A stretch of DNA of 64,000 bases from contig NC_010161.1 in assembly GCF_000196435.1 (NCBI RefSeq), positions 1,178,001 through 1,242,000 of the forward strand, read 5' to 3'. The notes beneath the pieces are model-generated. The model searched no databases and was not told the origin of the DNA. It saw only the letters and a list, made by a program, of their open reading frames with translations. The position numbers were made by a program, and so were the translations under genes. Shown in pieces: positions 47,613 to 58,551 of the stretch. Each line of letters opens with the position of its first letter. Position 1 is the first letter of the stretch. The stretch comes from Bartonella tribocorum CIP 105476. GTDB lineage: Bacteria; Pseudomonadota; Alphaproteobacteria; Rhizobiales; Rhizobiaceae.

Positions 47613-48407
47613 TTATATAAGTTTTAATGCTTTAAAACTTGTATGGTTATGTCGTGCGATAATAAGGTGATCATGGATTGTAATGCCTAATGCATTGGCT
47701 GCATCTTTTAGTCTGTATGTCATTGTTATATCTGCATCAGAGGGGGTGGAATCACCAGAGGGATGATTGTGGACTAAGATAAGTCCTGATGCGGATAACT
47801 CTAAAGCTCGAGAAATAACTTCACGAGGATAGACAGGGGTATGATCAATGGTTCCAGTTTGTTGTACCTCATCGGCAAGTAAGCCGTTTTTCTTATCAAG
47901 AAATAAAATACGAAATTGTTCACGTGTTTCGTGAGCCATAACCGCTTTACAATAAGCTAATACTTTATCCCATGATGAAAAAATATCGCGTTTAAACAAC
48001 TCTGCACGAGCAAGACGTCCAGCAACATCTGAAATAATTTTTAAATCAATTGCAGTTGCCGGACCACATCCTTGAACCTCTTGAAGTCGATGAATATCAG
48101 CGCCTAACACATCAGCTAATGAACCAAAATGTGCTATCAAATTTTTAGCTATAGGTTTTGTGTTTGCGCGAGGTATTGTGCGAAAAAGCAATAATTCAAG
48201 ATATTCATAATCTTCAATTGCATTTCCTTTTGACTTTAAATAGCGTTTTCGAAGACGCTCACGATGTCCTTGATAATGTTTATCAAGCTGTGTATTTTTC
48301 TTAGGTTCTTCACTTTTTCTTTCTGATCCTGAGGTGAGTGGAGTACTTGATGTTAACGCAAAGTGATTACTTTGAATATCTTCTTTTTGATTTAATTTTT
48401 TAGCCAT
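47613..48407 (-). CDS. radC: DNA repair protein RadC (JAMM/MPN domain)
   Basis: The 264-residue protein (ATG at 48407; the ATG at 48425 is also possible and overlaps the map stop) has a variable N-terminus, a helix-hairpin-helix ([16 protein letters not shown]) and the JAMM metalloprotease-like motif [17 protein letters not shown]. Although called RadC after early repair studies, its role remains unclear and it may act as a metal-dependent deubiquitinase-like peptidase. It follows map directly in the same unit. Confidence 0.9.
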   Translation of the reverse strand: MAKKLNQKEDIQSNHFALTSSTPLTSGSERKSEEPKKNTQLDKHYQGHRERLRKRYLKSKGNAIEDYEYLELLLFRTIPRANTKPIAKNLIAHFGSLADVLGADIHRLQEVQGCGPATAIDLKIISDVAGRLARAELFKRDIFSSWDKVLAYCKAVMAHETREQFRILFLDKKNGLLADEVQQTGTIDHTPVYPREVISRALELSASGLILVHNHPSGDSTPSDADITMTYRLKDAANALGITIHDHLIIARHNHTSFKALKLI

Positions 48408-48424
48408 AACATCTCTACAATGCA

Positions 48425-49255
48425 TTAAATCTGCGAGTTTGGAATATAAAAAATATTTTTAGGCGATTGTGTAAATATTTCATACCCTTCATTTGTAACA
48501 CCAATTGTATGTTCATATTGTGCTGTCAAAGAGCGGTCACGGGTAACAGCAGTCCAACCGTCAGATAAAATCTTAACTTGTGGCTTACCAAGATTAATCA
48601 TCGGTTCAATCGTAAACATCATGCCTTGTTTTAATTCGATTCCTTCTCCAGGATTTCCATAATGGAGAATATTGGGTGCATCATGAAAAAGCTGACCGAT
48701 ACCATGTCCGCAAAAATCTTTCACAATCGAACACCGTTCAGATTCGGCATACTGTTGAATGGCTGCACCAATATCACCTGTTGTTGCTCCAGGTTTAACG
48801 ACAGAGATTCCTCTCATAAGGCTTTCGTAGGTTATTTGTAAAAGGCGTTCTGCAGCACGTCTGATTTTTCCAACAGGATACATACGGCTTGAATCACCAT
48901 GCCAACCATCAAGAATGAAGGTCACATCAACATTCACAATATCGCCTTCTTGCAAGGGTCTTTTATTGGGAATACCATGACAGACAACGTGATTGATAGA
49001 TGTACAGCATGAATGGCTGTATCCATGATAATTTAGATCTGCAGGAAGAGCGCCTTTTTGTGCACCAAAAGTAAATACAAAATCATCAATTTCTTGCGTC
49101 GTGACGCCAGGTTTAATCATATCCGTAAGCGCATCAAGGCATTCTGCCGCAATACGACCAACTTCACGCATCTTAGCGAAAGCATAGTCATCAAAAATGC
49201 GGATTTTTCCATTAAATTTTAAAGGGGTTTTATTATATTCAATATACTCAGTCAT
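48425..49255 (-). CDS. map: Methionine aminopeptidase, type I
   Basis: The enzyme removes the N-terminal methionine from nascent proteins. The 276 residues contain the pita-bread fold: substrate histidine in [10 protein letters not shown], metal ligands in [44 protein letters not shown] and QYEHTIGVT. Length is normal for type Ia/b. It overlaps sfsA by eight bases at its start. Confidence 0.96.
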   Translation of the reverse strand: MTEYIEYNKTPLKFNGKIRIFDDYAFAKMREVGRIAAECLDALTDMIKPGVTTQEIDDFVFTFGAQKGALPADLNYHGYSHSCCTSINHVVCHGIPNKRPLQEGDIVNVDVTFILDGWHGDSSRMYPVGKIRRAAERLLQITYESLMRGISVVKPGATTGDIGAAIQQYAESERCSIVKDFCGHGIGQLFHDAPNILHYGNPGEGIELKQGMMFTIEPMINLGKPQVKILSDGWTAVTRDRSLTAQYEHTIGVTNEGYEIFTQSPKNIFYIPNSQI

Positions 49256-49964
49256 TGTTTCTTCTGTTTTCTATTTTTACTCTCTGAATCGGAAAAATGC
49301 CTTCTACACTTATGTGACACTTTATAGCATAACATTCTACTCCTGATTTTAATGCTAAATCAAACTTACGTCCATAGAGTGGATCAAGATCATGACAAAT
49401 CGTAAAAGCTGTACAATCTTCTCGTTGAATAATATAAAGCATAGCAGCTCGTTTTCCTTGTTGTACGACGTGCATGAGTTCTTCAAGGTGACGGGCACCA
49501 CGTTTTGTCTCGGTATCGGGAAATTCTGCTAATCCTTTTTGACGGATAAAATGAACATTTTTGACTTCTAGGTAACAATCAGGAAGGTTGTCATCACGTA
49601 AAAGAAAATCAATTCGTGATTGTGTCCCATAGCGTTGTTCTTTTAAAATTGTTTTATATCCACTTAATTCTGGTAATAATCCGTTTTGAATTGCTTCTAA
49701 TACAAGTTTATTGGGTAAAGTGGTATTAATACCAACCAAAGTATTATCGGCTTCAACAATTTCTAATTGATAAGCATATTTTCTCTTGGTGTTTTCATGA
49801 TATGAAAGCCAAATGTTGGCGTTGGAAGCTGTCAATCCAAGCATTGATCCCGTATTTGGTACCGACACGGTGAAAATATGTTGATCATCTTGTTTAACAT
49901 CTGCAAGGAAACGTTTATAACGACGGATAAGCTTTGCAGGGAAAAGTTTGGGAATAAAGTGCAT
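49248..49964 (-). CDS. sfsA: SfsA family protein (sugar fermentation stimulation protein)
   Basis: The 238 residues from the ATG at 49964 match SfsA: RRYKRFLADV near the start, VSVPNTGSMLGL, and RIDFLLRDDNLPDCYLEVKN, which looks like the OB-fold plus PD-(D/E)xK-like nuclease core of the family. Function is uncertain; DNA or sugar-metabolism roles are reported. The TTG start at 50000 would add 12 unconserved residues. It is first in the sfsA-map-radC unit. Confidence 0.92.
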   Translation of the reverse strand: MHFIPKLFPAKLIRRYKRFLADVKQDDQHIFTVSVPNTGSMLGLTASNANIWLSYHENTKRKYAYQLEIVEADNTLVGINTTLPNKLVLEAIQNGLLPELSGYKTILKEQRYGTQSRIDFLLRDDNLPDCYLEVKNVHFIRQKGLAEFPDTETKRGARHLEELMHVVQQGKRAAMLYIIQREDCTAFTICHDLDPLYGRKFDLALKSGVECYAIKCHISVEGIFPIQRVKIENRRNND

Positions 49965-50218
49965 ATTCCTTTTTTTAGGATTTATGATTTCATAATTCAA
50001 CTAAGATTATGATTGGTAGGCATTGTTATCTACTAAACAAGATAAAATTAATGTAAAAGACGCTACGATATCTTATATAAATAAATTGTTATAAACTCCA
50101 TCGTTCACTTTAATGGCTTTGAAAATTTATTATTAAACAGCATTAGAGTACTGTGAAGAAGTTTGCGTTAAAAAAATAGTGGAGAGGGAGATAGTTTAAG
50201 TGAAACTAGGTAAGGTTG

Positions 50219-51049
50219 ATGGCTGGAACGAATAAGAATCGCGAAAATTTAACAAACGGTCCCATTATTATTTTAGTTGAACCGCAGCTTCCTGAAAATA
50301 TTGGTATGGTTGCAAGGGCAATGGCAAATTTTGGGCTTTCTAAGCTTCGGCTCGTCAAACCTCGAGAAACATTTCCGAATGAAAAAGCTAGAGCAGCTGC
50401 AAGCAAAGCTGATCATGTCATTAACAACGCCGTGATTTTTGATACATTGCGTGATTCAATTGCAGATTTACACTATGTTTTTGCTACGACAGCACGTGAA
50501 AGATGTGGATTTAAAACGGTAAAAAGTGCTGTCGAAGCAGCAAATGTACTCCGTCAGCGTGAAAATATCGGACATAAAACAGGTATTGTCTTTGGAAGGG
50601 AGCGATGGGGACTAGAAAATGATGAAATCAGCCTTGTTGATGAAATCATCACTTTTCCAGTTAATCCTGCTTTTGCATCACTTAATATTGCGCAAGCGGT
50701 TCTTTTGATGTCTTATGAATGGATGAAAACAGGTCTAGAAAATGTGAGTGATACGGCATTTCGTGCACCAGAGATGGAGCCTGCAAATAAAACAATGTTT
50801 CATGGTTTTTTATCTCAATTAGAAGAGGCTTTGGATATCCGTGGGTATTTTAGACCCCGAGAACGAAAAGAGGTTATGCTTGCAAATTTGCGCTCTGTTT
50901 TTACGCGCGCCAACTTTAGTGAATCTGAGGTTCGCTTATTGCGGGGCATTATATCTTCATTGGATCATTTTTCTCCACAATATCCACGGGGGAGTAGAGC
51001 ACCTCAAGAGCGCGATCGTCAAAAAATCAAAAATAAGTGTGAAAACTGA
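50219..51049 (+). CDS. trmJ: tRNA (cytidine/uridine-2'-O-)-methyltransferase TrmJ
   Basis: TrmJ methylates position 32 of tRNA using SAM. The 276-residue SPOUT protein shows the family pattern IILVEPQLPENIGMVARAMA, FGLSKLRLVKPR, GIVFGRERWGLENDEISLVD and VNPAFASLNIAQAVLLMSYE. A C-terminal extension of about 90 residues, as in TrmJ rather than TrmL, is present. It overlaps murI by one base and is probably co-transcribed with it. Confidence 0.92.
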   Translation: MAGTNKNRENLTNGPIIILVEPQLPENIGMVARAMANFGLSKLRLVKPRETFPNEKARAAASKADHVINNAVIFDTLRDSIADLHYVFATTARERCGFKTVKSAVEAANVLRQRENIGHKTGIVFGRERWGLENDEISLVDEIITFPVNPAFASLNIAQAVLLMSYEWMKTGLENVSDTAFRAPEMEPANKTMFHGFLSQLEEALDIRGYFRPRERKEVMLANLRSVFTRANFSESEVRLLRGIISSLDHFSPQYPRGSRAPQERDRQKIKNKCEN

Positions 51050-51876
51050 TGGATGAACGGCCTGTTCTTTTTTTTGATAGTGGTATTGGTGGCTTAACAG
51101 TGTTGAGGGAAGCGCGCGTTCTCATCCCTGAAATACAATTTATTTATGTGGCTGATGATGCAGGTTTTCCTTATGGTAATTGGGAAGAAAACATTTTAAA
51201 AGAGCACATTTTAAATATTTTCACAAATCTTTTAACACGCTATAATCCTGCCTTATGTGTGATTGCTTGCAACACTGTTTCTACACTGATGATGGCTGAT
51301 TTACGACAAAAATTTCCTCATGTCCCTTTCGTAGGAACGGTTCCTGCAATTAAATCTGCTGCTGAACAAACAAAATCTGGTTTTATTTCCGTATTAGCGA
51401 CTCCTGGAACAGTTAAGCGTGCCTATACAAATGAATTAATTAACTCTTTTGCTGGACAGTGTCATGTTCAGCTTGTAGGAAGTGAAAAGCTTGCTGGATT
51501 TGCTGAAGATCATTTACGGGGAAAAACTATCGATTCAGAAGCGTTAAGAAAAGAAATCCTACCATGTTTTGTGAAAAAAAATGGCAAATGTACGGATGTT
51601 ATTGTTTTAGCCTGCACGCATTATCCTTTTTTGATTAATTTCTTTCGTGAACAAGCTTTATGGTCCGTTGAATGGATTGATCCAGCAAAAGCGATCGCCA
51701 AACATATTAGATCATTATTGCCCTTGTCTGAAAAAATACATCAGAAACCCATAAAGAAATATCAAGATTTTGCATTGCTGACGTCGAAAAATATCACTGC
51801 TTCAACGGAACATTTGTTAAAAGGATTTGGCTTAAAACTTATGAAAAGAGTTGACTTTAGAATACGAGATCAATAA
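51049..51876 (+). CDS. murI: Glutamate racemase
   Basis: MurI supplies D-glutamate for peptidoglycan. The 275 residues carry the two catalytic cysteines: VIACNTVSTL (about 75) and LACTHYPFL (about 185). Other family blocks are FFDSGIGGLTVLREAR and the active-site YVADDAGFPYGN. The start overlaps the trmJ stop (TGATGG). It lies just upstream of rpsD. Confidence 0.95.
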   Translation: MDERPVLFFDSGIGGLTVLREARVLIPEIQFIYVADDAGFPYGNWEENILKEHILNIFTNLLTRYNPALCVIACNTVSTLMMADLRQKFPHVPFVGTVPAIKSAAEQTKSGFISVLATPGTVKRAYTNELINSFAGQCHVQLVGSEKLAGFAEDHLRGKTIDSEALRKEILPCFVKKNGKCTDVIVLACTHYPFLINFFREQALWSVEWIDPAKAIAKHIRSLLPLSEKIHQKPIKKYQDFALLTSKNITASTEHLLKGFGLKLMKRVDFRIRDQ

Positions 51877-52048
51877 AGATGCTCTAGCTTTTTCTTTCAA
51901 GAAAATGGCAGTAATTGACGTGTCCCGTGGATAACTTTGCATATTGGTATGTTAAGCTATTCTGTCAGTCTTTTTGTATTTAAAGGCAGAGGAGGGCGCG
52001 TTTCCTTGGGGTCTTCAAGATCTCGTGTTTTATTTTAAAGGAAATGCG

Positions 52049-52666
52049 ATGAGTAAACGCGAAACAACAAAGTATAAAATTGACCGTCGTATGGGAGAGA
52101 ATATTTGGGGTCGTCCAAAATCTCCTGTCAATCGTCGTGATTATGGTCCAGGTCAGCATGGGCAGCGCCGTAAAGGAAAACTTTCTGACTATGGGGTGCA
52201 ATTGCGCGCTAAACAGAAGTTGAAAGGATTTTATGGCGATATTTCAGAAAAGCAATTTCATAAAACTTATGTTGAAGCTGCTCGTCGGCGAGGTGATACT
52301 GGTGAAAATCTTATCGGTTTATTAGAATCTCGTTTGGATGCTGTGGTCTATCGTGCAAAATTCGTTCCTACGATTTTTGCTTCTCGCCAGTTTATTAATC
52401 ATGGTCATGTGAATGTAAATGGGCGGCGTACAAATATTCAATCGTATCGTTGTAAACCAGGTGATGTTATTGAGGTTCGGGAAAAATCAAAACAGCTTGT
52501 TTTAGTTTTAGAATCGGTACAATTAGCAGAACGTGATGTCCCTGATTATATCGAAGCGGATCATAAACAGATGAAAGCAACCTTTACACGTATTCCTGCT
52601 TTTGCAGATGTTCCTTATGCTGTGCAAATGGAGCCTAATTTGGTCGTTGAGTTTTATTCTCGATAA
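52049..52666 (+). CDS. rpsD: 30S ribosomal protein S4
   Basis: S4 binds 16S rRNA and begins assembly of the small subunit. From the ATG at 52049 (AAAGGAAATGCG just before) it has 205 residues: [20 protein letters not shown], the long helical core, and the S4 RNA-binding fold [20 protein letters not shown] plus [19 protein letters not shown]. The upstream ATG at 51974 would add 25 unconserved residues. It stands outside the main ribosomal operons, as is common in Rhizobiales. Confidence 0.97.
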   Translation: MSKRETTKYKIDRRMGENIWGRPKSPVNRRDYGPGQHGQRRKGKLSDYGVQLRAKQKLKGFYGDISEKQFHKTYVEAARRRGDTGENLIGLLESRLDAVVYRAKFVPTIFASRQFINHGHVNVNGRRTNIQSYRCKPGDVIEVREKSKQLVLVLESVQLAERDVPDYIEADHKQMKATFTRIPAFADVPYAVQMEPNLVVEFYSR

Positions 52667-52926
52667 TTTTTTATGAAAAAAGTTGTTTTCCCTTTATTAT
52701 TATAATTTCAAACTATTGTGTTGTTTTTATAATCTTTGAAGTTAACAAATATTTTTGAATGGTTCTATATTAAGTTTATTACACTATTCTCGTGTAATAA
52801 GCTTGTATAGTTCCATTTCTTTTTTCATATCTGTTTTTATAAATTCAAAAAATATAAATGTAAGCTTTCTTTATATTTGTTTCTGTCTTTGCAAAATGAT
52901 CTATTACTTGTGCAGGATATGGTATT

Positions 52927-53793
52927 ATGAATGATGTTTCAGTTGAATATCAGGCAATAGAAGAAAAAGATGTGCTTTTGGCAAGCAAAGCAGATGATTG
53001 TCATCCAATATTTCGGCGTGCTCCTTCAAGTGTGGAATTTAATAAATTACGTAAACGGCTTTTGCGTCATATGCGGCAGGCTTTGGATGATTTTTCGATG
53101 CTCTCGACTGGAAAAAAATGGCTTGTCGCTTTATCGGGTGGAAAAGACTCTTATGGTTTATTAGCACTTCTTTTAGATTTAAAGTGGCGTGGTCTTTTAC
53201 CCGTTGAAATTCTGGCTTGTAATCTTGATCAAGGACAACCAGGATTTCCTAAACATATTCTTCCAGATTTTTTGAGTTCTTATAAAATTCCCTATCGTAT
53301 TGAATATCAAGATACTTATTCCATTGTTACAGATAAATTGGCACAGACACAGACATATTGTTCACTTTGTTCTCGATTGCGACGTGGCAATCTCTATCGC
53401 ATTGCACGTGAGGAGGGGTGTTCTGCATTAATTTTAGGGCATCATCGTGATGATGTTTTGGAAACATTTTTTATGAATTTATTTCACGGTGGCCGATTAG
53501 CCGCTATGCCTGGAAAACTTAAAAATGATGAAGGAGATCTTTTTGTATTACGTCCTCTTGTCTATGCCGCTGAGGAAGATATGGAAAAATTTTCTCAAGC
53601 AATGCAATTTCCCATTATTCCTTGTAATCTCTGCGGTAGTCAAGATGGTTTACAACGCAATGCAATGAAAGAAATGCTGAAAAATATCGAAAGACAAATG
53701 CCAGGACGTAAAGATACAATGATTCGCGCTTTAGCGAATGTGCGCCCAAGTCATTTGCTTGATAAAAAATTCTTTGATTTTAAAACGTATTAA
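52927..53793 (+). CDS. ttcA: tRNA 2-thiocytidine biosynthesis protein TtcA
   Basis: TtcA thiolates cytidine 32 of tRNA using ATP and a 4Fe-4S cluster. The 288-residue protein has the PP-loop [19 protein letters not shown] and the cluster cysteines in [12 protein letters not shown] and PCNLCGSQ, plus [20 protein letters not shown]. It lies downstream of rpsD without overlap and is otherwise alone. Confidence 0.95.
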   Translation: MNDVSVEYQAIEEKDVLLASKADDCHPIFRRAPSSVEFNKLRKRLLRHMRQALDDFSMLSTGKKWLVALSGGKDSYGLLALLLDLKWRGLLPVEILACNLDQGQPGFPKHILPDFLSSYKIPYRIEYQDTYSIVTDKLAQTQTYCSLCSRLRRGNLYRIAREEGCSALILGHHRDDVLETFFMNLFHGGRLAAMPGKLKNDEGDLFVLRPLVYAAEEDMEKFSQAMQFPIIPCNLCGSQDGLQRNAMKEMLKNIERQMPGRKDTMIRALANVRPSHLLDKKFFDFKTY

Positions 53794-54339
53794 TAAAAAT
53801 GAGATATTAAAAAATAAGTTCAAATAGTTTAAGATAAGATACTTATTTATAATGATAATTTATTGCTTTGCAATTTAACAACCATAAGTGTTTTATTTGA
53901 AATTTTCTTATATTGTATCCATAAAACATCTCCTTGCATATCACAAACAGAGCTCTTGTGTGTATAAAACACAATTTAAAAAGCTTCCTTTAAATAACCA
54001 ATGACTGTCGCAGTATGGAAAATGGGAAAATAATATGACCGTTGGTTTGCTCTTTTTTTAAAAGTAAAAATGAGAGAACCTTTTAGATTTTATTTTATCT
54101 TATTCTGTTGTGCAATAAAACATCTCGTCATTGAGAGCGTTGGATCAAAATGATATTAAGCGATTGATAAAAAAGTATTTTTAGAGTGTATAGCAAACAT
54201 TGAGAGAGAGGATATTGTTCGTAAATCCTCATGAAGTGAATCACATAAATAATTGCACCCTATTGTAAGCAGTCGCTTTTTTGTAAATCCTCTCCAATGG
54301 GAAGCTTCATCATTGGAGATGGGCGGAAGTTAAATTTTT
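53794..54339. other. Intergenic region between ttcA and rimO
   Basis: 546 AT-rich bases. CTCCAATG (54292-54299) and CATTGGAG (54311-54318) form an inverted repeat with an 11-base loop just after rimO, a possible weak terminator. No gene seen. Confidence 0.4.
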
Positions 54340-55653
54340 TCAAACTGCTATACCATAAAGGTCATAGGCATCCGATTGTTCGATTTTAACGGTGACAAAT
54401 TCACCGACACGCAAAGGGCGTCGTGATGATATATGGACAACACCATCTATTTCTGGAGCATCGTATTGACTACGTCCTTTGGCAACTTTTCCTTGACTTT
54501 CGTCGATAAGGACTTGGAGTCTTTTTCCAATTTTTTTCTTTAAAAGATGTGTCGAAATTTGTTGTTGTTTTGCCATAAAACGATGCCAGCGATTTTCTTT
54601 TACGTCCTCAGGAATATTTTCTAATCCCAAATCATTTGCAACGGCCCCCTTTACTTCTTCATATTTAAAACATCCAGCGCGTTCAATTTTTGCATCTTCT
54701 AGCCATTCTAGCAGCATATTAAAATCTTCATTTGTTTCGCCAGGAAAACCAACAATAAATGTTGATCGCAAAGTAAGATCTGGACATATTTTTCGCCACT
54801 TTTCAATTCTACGGTTTGTTTTTTCCATAAGAGCAGGACGTTTCATATGGCGCAAAACAGTCGGTGATGCATGCTGAAAAGGAATATCCAGATAAGGGAG
54901 AATTTTTTTTGCAGCCATAAGTTCGATAACTTCATCCACATGGGGATAAGGATAAACGTAATGCATACGTACCCAAATACCCATATCCCCTAGTTCGCGA
55001 CAAAGATCAAAAAACTTTGTTTTAATTGTACGATCTTTCCAAGAATTTTCGAGATATTTAAGATCAATACCATAAGCACTCGTATCTTGTGAAATAACCA
55101 AAAGTTCTTTTACACCCGCTTGTACGAGTTTTTCAGCTTCGCGAAGAACGTCACTAATGGGGCGTGAAGTGAGATCACCACGCAGCGTAGGGATGATACA
55201 AAAACTACACCTGTTAGAGCATCCTTCAGAAATCTTTAAGTAGGCGTAATGGCGAGGTGTTAAACGAATACCTTGGGGAGGAACTAAATCAAGAAAAGGA
55301 TCATGAATTGGAGGAATTGCTGTATGAACAGCTTCTATAACACTTTCATAAGCTTGTGGTCCTGTAATAGCTAATACATTTGGATAGGTTTGACGAATAA
55401 CATCAGGATCAGCACCAAGACAACCAGTCACAATAACTTTGCCATTTTCTTTGAGCGCTTCATCAATATTGGCTAATGATTCCTTTCGAGCAGAATCAAG
55501 AAAACCACAGGTATTTACAATAACGACATCAGCTCCTTGATGTTGACGCGAAATTTCATACCCTTCAGACCGGAGGCTTGTAATAATTCGCTCAGAATCT
55601 ACGAGTGCTTTTGGGCATCCGAGAGAGACAAAACTAATACGAGGAGCTACCAT
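54340..55653 (-). CDS. rimO: Ribosomal protein S12 methylthiotransferase RimO
   Basis: RimO adds a methylthio group to Asp89 of ribosomal protein S12. The 437-residue protein shows the UPF0004 N-terminal cysteines ([45 protein letters not shown]), the radical-SAM CxxxCxxC ([20 protein letters not shown]) and a C-terminal TRAM domain. Length is normal. It stands alone. Confidence 0.96.
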   Translation of the reverse strand: MVAPRISFVSLGCPKALVDSERIITSLRSEGYEISRQHQGADVVIVNTCGFLDSARKESLANIDEALKENGKVIVTGCLGADPDVIRQTYPNVLAITGPQAYESVIEAVHTAIPPIHDPFLDLVPPQGIRLTPRHYAYLKISEGCSNRCSFCIIPTLRGDLTSRPISDVLREAEKLVQAGVKELLVISQDTSAYGIDLKYLENSWKDRTIKTKFFDLCRELGDMGIWVRMHYVYPYPHVDEVIELMAAKKILPYLDIPFQHASPTVLRHMKRPALMEKTNRRIEKWRKICPDLTLRSTFIVGFPGETNEDFNMLLEWLEDAKIERAGCFKYEEVKGAVANDLGLENIPEDVKENRWHRFMAKQQQISTHLLKKKIGKRLQVLIDESQGKVAKGRSQYDAPEIDGVVHISSRRPLRVGEFVTVKIEQSDAYDLYGIAV

Positions 55654-56121
55654 GATAATCCTATAATTACTATGAACGACTGAGTTCCGCTTTTATTGAC
55701 TTACAAAAGTAAAAAATGTTCTTTATTTTTATACATAATAAACTGTTACAAATTTATTTGATTTTTTTCTACAATATTTTATACATGCATACGATTTTAG
55801 TTTATTATACTGTAAAATATCATCATTGATGGGTGATGATATAAGACAGAATCCTTCAAAGCATTCAAGTTCTTTTTAGAGTACGTAGTGAATATTTTAA
55901 GCTTACTTGTCTAGCCTTGCATCAGTAAAAAACATAAAAGGGAAGAGGAGAAGTAAGACCTGCTCAATAAGAATTTGGATTGTTTATAAACCAAATTGGG
56001 CGGCATCCTTTGGCTGTTGGGAGAAAGTCAATTGCGTGTGGTGCAATATTTAAAAATACTCAATAGTTTTTTACTGCATTTTATTGGCATATGTATAGCG
56101 TACTATAAATAGGGTTGTTCT
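55654..56121. other. Intergenic region between rimO and lexA
   Basis: 468 AT-rich bases. Short fragments look protein-like but no gene could be supported. Confidence 0.4.
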
Positions 56122-56835
56122 TTAATATTTGCGAATAAGGCCGGTAAGTTTGCCTTGTATTTCTACACGATCAGATTTGTATGTACGTACTTCGTAGTGA
56201 GGATTCGCGGCTTCTAATGCAACAGAGGTTCCTTTGCGTCGATAACGTTTTAATGTTGCCTCTTTTTTATCAATAAACGCGACAATAATTTCACCTGATA
56301 TTGCTGTATTTTGTCGTTTCACAATGATCGTATCTTTATCAAGGATACCAGCCTCTACCATAGAATTATCTTTAACTTCTAATGCATAGTGCTCACCTGT
56401 ATTAACCATATCGTGTGGGAGAGACAGTGTGCTTGTTTGTTGCTGTATAGCAGAGGCGGGAACGCTCGCAGAAATACGTCCCATAATGGGAATAGTGATA
56501 TTTTTTATTTCTTCTGCCTCAAAGTTATCCGAATTAATCAAGTTTTTTGATATTTCCCTTTTATTTTTTTCTATCATACTGGGAGAAATCTTACGTGCTA
56601 GAGAAAGATTAAATGTTATTTTCTCAGGAAGTCGAATCACCTCCACTGCACGAGCACGATTGGGCAAACGACGTATAAAACCTCGTTGTTCTAAGGCTAT
56701 AATGAGCTTATGAATGCCTGACTTTGAAGAAAGTTCTAAAGCATTTTTCATTTCTTCAAAAGAAGGAGGAACACCAGTTTCTTTTATATGATTGTGAATA
56801 AACAAGAGTAACTCATATTGTTTACATGTCAGCAT
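56122..56835 (-). CDS. lexA: LexA repressor
   Basis: LexA represses SOS genes until RecA-stimulated self-cleavage. The 237-residue protein has the N-terminal winged helix (LTCKQYELLLFIHNHIKETG, SKSGIHKLIIALEQRGFIRR), a linker and the S24 peptidase domain with Ser158 (VKDNSMVEAG) and Lys196 (KEATLKRY). The expected cleavage position reads GRISASVP, i.e. Ala123-Ser124 rather than the Ala-Gly seen in most LexA proteins. Length matches alphaproteobacterial LexA. No GTTC-N7-GTTC box was recognised upstream. Confidence 0.94.
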   Translation of the reverse strand: MLTCKQYELLLFIHNHIKETGVPPSFEEMKNALELSSKSGIHKLIIALEQRGFIRRLPNRARAVEVIRLPEKITFNLSLARKISPSMIEKNKREISKNLINSDNFEAEEIKNITIPIMGRISASVPASAIQQQTSTLSLPHDMVNTGEHYALEVKDNSMVEAGILDKDTIIVKRQNTAISGEIIVAFIDKKEATLKRYRRKGTSVALEAANPHYEVRTYKSDRVEIQGKLTGLIRKY

Positions 56836-57937
56836 TCAATGTTCCAATCAAAAGAATAAAAAAAGATTACAGTAAAAAATACGTGTATATATAATAATTC
56901 TACAATTTTTTTTCGCTAAATCAAAATTATTTGCTTTATTTTTGATCTTATAATTCAAGTTAATTAAGCAATATGTTTATTTAGAGACATATTTAATGTA
57001 TGATAATTATAAAATTTTACTTTAATAAATTTATCAATAATATTGTTTATATATTATAAAACTATATTAATATTAAATAATATATGAAAATATTTCATAG
57101 CTCTGACTGAATTATCCTACACTAAATTTTATGATCGGAGTGTTATCCTTCTACTTTTTTAATATATCTACGTATTTTGTCATTTCTCGTATAAAAAGTT
57201 AAATAGAATACATTCTTGCAATAGCGTAACGGATCACTTTATATGTACTTAGAATCATTGTACGTAACTAAAAGTCACATCTTTAAGATGACATTGTTAC
57301 TTATTCGCATATTTGTTTTTAAAAAGATATCTCTCGATATGCCTGCTTCTATCAAAATGATCTTGTAAATAACATAAAATCTATTGGGCAACGCTATCTT
57401 CACATCTCAACAGTCTATACCACCATACCATTTTGCCCAACCCTCATGTTGCGATAATTTTTTGTTATTGAAAGGAAATACAAGAGGCATTTTCATTTTT
57501 TTTAATCGTTTTATTCTTCTCCTTTTATTGAGATAAGAGAATAATAAATTATTATAAATCAAAATGTTATATTACAAACCTCTATTTATATTTGAAAATT
57601 GAAAACTAAACATAAAGATATAAAAATGAACTATAGTAAGGAGTATTTTTCCGCTCTACCCATGATTCTCAACAGCCCATGTGTGGATGAAGAGGGGCTT
57701 ATTTCTTGTAATTTTAGCACTTCGAATCTATGAAATATTTTTATAGTTAGATTACTTCTCTATCGAGATTTCAAAAAGAAGATCAAAGGGTAGCTATACG
57801 ATGACGAGGAAAGGAGAAAAAACGGAAAATTATTGATAACTGGAAAAAATAATAATATTTTTTTCAAAAGGTGTTGACCAAATGAAAAGTCAACCGTATG
57901 TTCCTTTCACTTTCTGCAAACTGGATAGCTTGTGTGA
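56836..57937. other. Long AT-rich intergenic region between lexA and tRNA-Lys
   Basis: About 1100 bases, mostly featureless. On the minus strand 57275-57496 a frame reads MKMPLVFPFNNKKLSQHEGW and continues past one TGA for 43 codons; it may be a gene relic. GTTGAC and GTCAAC (57873-57894) form an inverted repeat in front of the tRNA and the first half could serve as a -35 element. Confidence 0.4.
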
Positions 57938-58013
57938 GAGCGCGTAGCTCAGCTGGTAGAGCAACTGACTTTTAATCAGTAGGTCCAGGGTTCGAATCCC
58001 TGCGCGCTCACCA
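57938..58013 (+). tRNA. tRNA-Lys (anticodon TTT)
   Basis: Full cloverleaf: acceptor GAGCGCG pairs with CGCGCTC, D-arm GCTCAGCTGGTAGAGC, anticodon stem CTGAC... with loop CTTTTAA (anticodon TTT), T-arm GGGTTCGAATCCC and encoded CCA. It decodes AAA and AAG lysine codons. An integrase relic lies 1.5 kb downstream beyond rlpA, but no duplicated 3' half was seen. Confidence 0.96.
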
Positions 58014-58551
58014 ACTTTAAATACTATAGAAAAGTTTGAGAATGTTTTCTGCTTTGATTATATCTAGTTTTTCGACTGTCTCAATTTTTTGGTTGATTCT
58101 ATAACTAATCATTTGTGATTAGCTGTTTTGGTATAGAATGCTCTCCTATCTAATCCAAAAGTGCTTTAAACTTGCGATACAACTAGACCTGCGTTGATAG
58201 CGCATGTGGCCGCTCGTTTTCGCAATTCATGTTTTTTTTAATAGCCGCTGTATTACATGAACCAAGCTGGTAAAATCATTATACTTATTCACAGTTTATA
58301 TTATAATATGATTTTCTATAACATATTGATTTATCTATTTTTTATTTTTTAACATCTCTATATAGTACATTTATTTCTTATGAAAATTATAAAATGGTTA
58401 ACAATGTGTTAATTTTTTGATAAAAGGAGCGAATTCAAGGGTGGTGTATGCGCGAGGGATATCATTTAAAAACGTGAACTCTCCTCTCGCGTACAAAAAG
58501 CGTGACGTGGTTTTTACAGTAGTACTTAACAAAAATAAGTGGACTGAATAG
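58014..58551. other. Intergenic region between tRNA-Lys and rlpA
   Basis: 538 AT-rich bases. CTAATCA/TGATTAG (58105-58111, 58116-58122) form a small hairpin followed by a short T run, a weak terminator candidate for the tRNA. No gene supported. Confidence 0.35.

Noticed and set aside
56836..56900. SOS box (GTTC-N7-GTTC) in front of lexA
   Set aside because: A single GTTC half (near 56841) has no matching second half at the right distance.
58140..58260. Minus-strand protein-like fragment (ELRKRAATCAINAGLVVSQ)
   Set aside because: Too short and without any recognised family; may be a relic but cannot be supported.
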